Source of the DNA: Terriglobus roseus
Lineage (GTDB): Bacteria; Acidobacteriota; Terriglobia; Terriglobales; Acidobacteriaceae
Length of the DNA: 64,000 nucleotides
Assembly (NCBI RefSeq): GCF_900102185.1
Contig: NZ_LT629690.1
Coordinates: 1,240,001 to 1,304,000 of the forward strand
Direction: 5' to 3'
The notes under the pieces are model-generated. The model was given only the letters and a program-made list of their open reading frames with translations, was not told the origin of the DNA and did not search any database. The number at the start of each line of letters is the position of its first letter. The stretch's first letter is position 1. The position numbers were made by a program, and so were the translations under genes. This document shows positions 63,064 to 64,000 of this stretch, in pieces.

Positions 63064-63291
63064 ATGTCAGAGCCCCGCCTGAACAACGCCGTTACTACTA
63101 AGGATGCCGTAGCTATTCCAGAGACCACCCGCGAACCCATTAAGTTCGCCGAGAACTTAACAGAAGTGAACGATAATTTTTTCTTTGAATGCGGTGGCGA
63201 TGGGGGAGGGGACGGGGGCGACTACGGAGATGGAGATTGGGGAGATGGCTGTGTCCCCGGATGGGACCCGGGTTGTGGTACGTGGTGCTGA
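63064..63291 (+). CDS. RiPP-like precursor peptide, Asp/Gly/Cys-rich
   Basis: 75 residues, ATG with GGAAGAG upstream, 15 bases after the previous gene. Residues 1-42 look like a leader (MSEPRLNNAVTTKDAVAIPE, acidic, ending NDNFFFE). Residues 43-75 are a distinct core: four Cys, many Gly, seven Asp, three Trp, in patterns such as GGDGGGDGGDYGDGDWGDG followed by C, PGWDPGCGTWC. There is no signal peptide. Composition, size and position at the end of an operon with a beta-hydroxylase and a disulfide-forming protein fit a ribosomally made, post-translationally modified peptide. Gly-rich low complexity by chance is the alternative. Confidence 0.7.
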   Translation: MSEPRLNNAVTTKDAVAIPETTREPIKFAENLTEVNDNFFFECGGDGGGDGGDYGDGDWGDGCVPGWDPGCGTWC

Positions 63292-63568
63292 CGGTCCCAA
63301 CCAGACCTGCTACTTTAGGCTGGAAGCCTCTTAGAAAGGCAACTTACGCTCCGTTGTTCGGTTTGGACTGTTTGGCACGATCTAGAGTGTCATCCGCTGA
63401 CCTGCATGTTGCTGAAATTACGTCATCATGTTGATTTGATTCCTACAGGCCCGATCGGAGCGCGATTTCTCATGAGGCGACGTTGTCCTTTTGATCTCTT
63501 GATTCAAACCTCTTCGACAGTTTAGATATCTCGAACCATTTACGCTCGGGCAAAGTGGGAGAGTAAGA
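63292..63568. other. Intergenic, nothing recognised
   Basis: No coding frame or clear terminator was identified after the peptide gene. Confidence 0.45.
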
Positions 63569-63923
63569 GTTGCCATCGTAACTGGAGCGGCGCAGGATAT
63601 CGGACATCGCACTTCCGAAGTTTTTGGCTCAGGTTGGTTATGCCCTTTTACTGCTCGATCTGCAGCCCTGCGAACCGGTACTCGCGCTGCGTGCGGCGGG
63701 CTGTGACGTTGAAGGATTCACTGGCGACATCGCTGACGAAGCTTTCATTGCCTTGGCGGTCAAGGTCATCATGGAGCGTTGGGGCCGAGTCAACGTTCTT
63801 GTCAACGATGCGGGCATCGGTTTCATCGCTCCCGCTGAGACGATTGAAGCTCCTGCCTTTCGACGCGTGCTACCTCCAAGCCGTGAGTTGACTCCAAAAT
63901 CCCAGAACCATGGCGAGCGATGA
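63569..63923 (+). pseudogene. SDR gene fragment with frameshift
   Basis: The plus strand encodes VAIVTGAAQDIGHRTSEVF (cofactor loop), shifts near 63620, then gives AQVGYALLLLDLQPCEPVLA, VEGFTGDIADEAFIALAVK and VNVLVNDAGIGFIAP before losing similarity. The catalytic YxxxK half is absent. No proper start codon precedes VAIVTG, so it is a decayed 5' SDR fragment. Confidence 0.75.
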
Positions 63924-64000
63924 TGGAGTACTGGAGGAAGTAGGGAAAATTGGACGATTTCGGGATATCGAATCAAATGAGCATCCGGACGAGGGGGAGC

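Noticed and set aside
63189-63434. Alternative Arg/Trp-rich frame over the peptide gene
   Set aside because: The frame starting at 63064 has a ribosome binding site and leader-like N-terminus; the other is a by-product of the GGNGAN-type repeats.
1-64000. CRISPR arrays, rRNA and tRNA genes
   Set aside because: No regularly spaced direct repeats, no rRNA-like blocks and no convincing cloverleaf with T-loop GTTCGA context were seen in reading the window.

Overview
The window looks like an accessory stretch of an acidobacterial chromosome, in the Terriglobus/Granulicella/Edaphobacter sphere. The evidence is a TIGR03435-family protein, a CadC-like winged-helix/TPR regulator, DUF417 and YoaK membrane proteins, many exported proteins of unknown function, short one-domain stress genes each next to its own TetR/MarR/LysR/AraC regulator, and many degraded genes. 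Assignment is by gene content only. I see no rRNA, tRNA or CRISPR array.

Layout. 1-10 kb: the end of a manganese catalase, a frameshifted transglutaminase-like gene, DUF417 + degenerate metallo-beta-lactamase + AraC, a radical SAM/class II aldolase pair, a Tat cupin and a GAF sensor without a kinase domain. 10-16 kb: a VOC gene broken by a 20-bp tandem duplication, decayed SRAP (YedK/HMCES-like) copies with small ORFs, a DUF1345 protein, an outer-membrane protein, an orphan HicB-like protein and a TIGR03435 protein. 17-31 kb: a detoxification-type region with SRPBCC, zinc alcohol dehydrogenase, PfpI, aldo/keto reductase, UvrA2, a REC/zinc-ribbon protein, a TetR-SDR pair with matching operators, and a minus-strand run of AhpD-like, cupin, DJ-1, GcvH-like and TetR genes. 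31-44 kb: a greB remnant, more SRAP relics, an ABC transporter, a regulator/exported-protein pair, a very large exported protein and repeat-rich DNA. 44-52 kb: three regulator/enzyme modules (LysR with thioesterase-dehydrogenase, TetR with amidase, MarR with cupin and quinone reductase-SDR), then an IS481-type transposase fragment abutting a truncated plasmid-type parB.

54-63.3 kb is the most interesting part. Two divergent glycosyltransferases and two exported proteins precede a tight five-gene plus-strand operon: an exported DsbA-like thiol oxidoreductase, an exported protein, a fusion of an HD-like domain with an aspartyl/asparaginyl beta-hydroxylase, a Tat-exported protein, and a 75-residue peptide with a leader-like N-terminus and a Gly/Asp/Trp/Cys-rich tail. 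I interpret this as an undescribed RiPP-like pathway in which Asp residues are hydroxylated in the cytoplasm and four Cys are oxidised outside. This is inference from gene content.

A second possible system is the repeated association of SRAP genes with two families of about 90-residue proteins. Four SRAP relics, all on the minus strand, sit in the window, and three of them lie directly upstream of a small ORF that is still open. Decay is widespread. Some frameshifts (transglutaminase, PfpI, DJ-1, the gene at 19.5 kb) are single-base differences at or next to short C/G runs and could be sequence errors. Others (SRAP, greB, VOC, parB, transposase) are real lesions or truncations.
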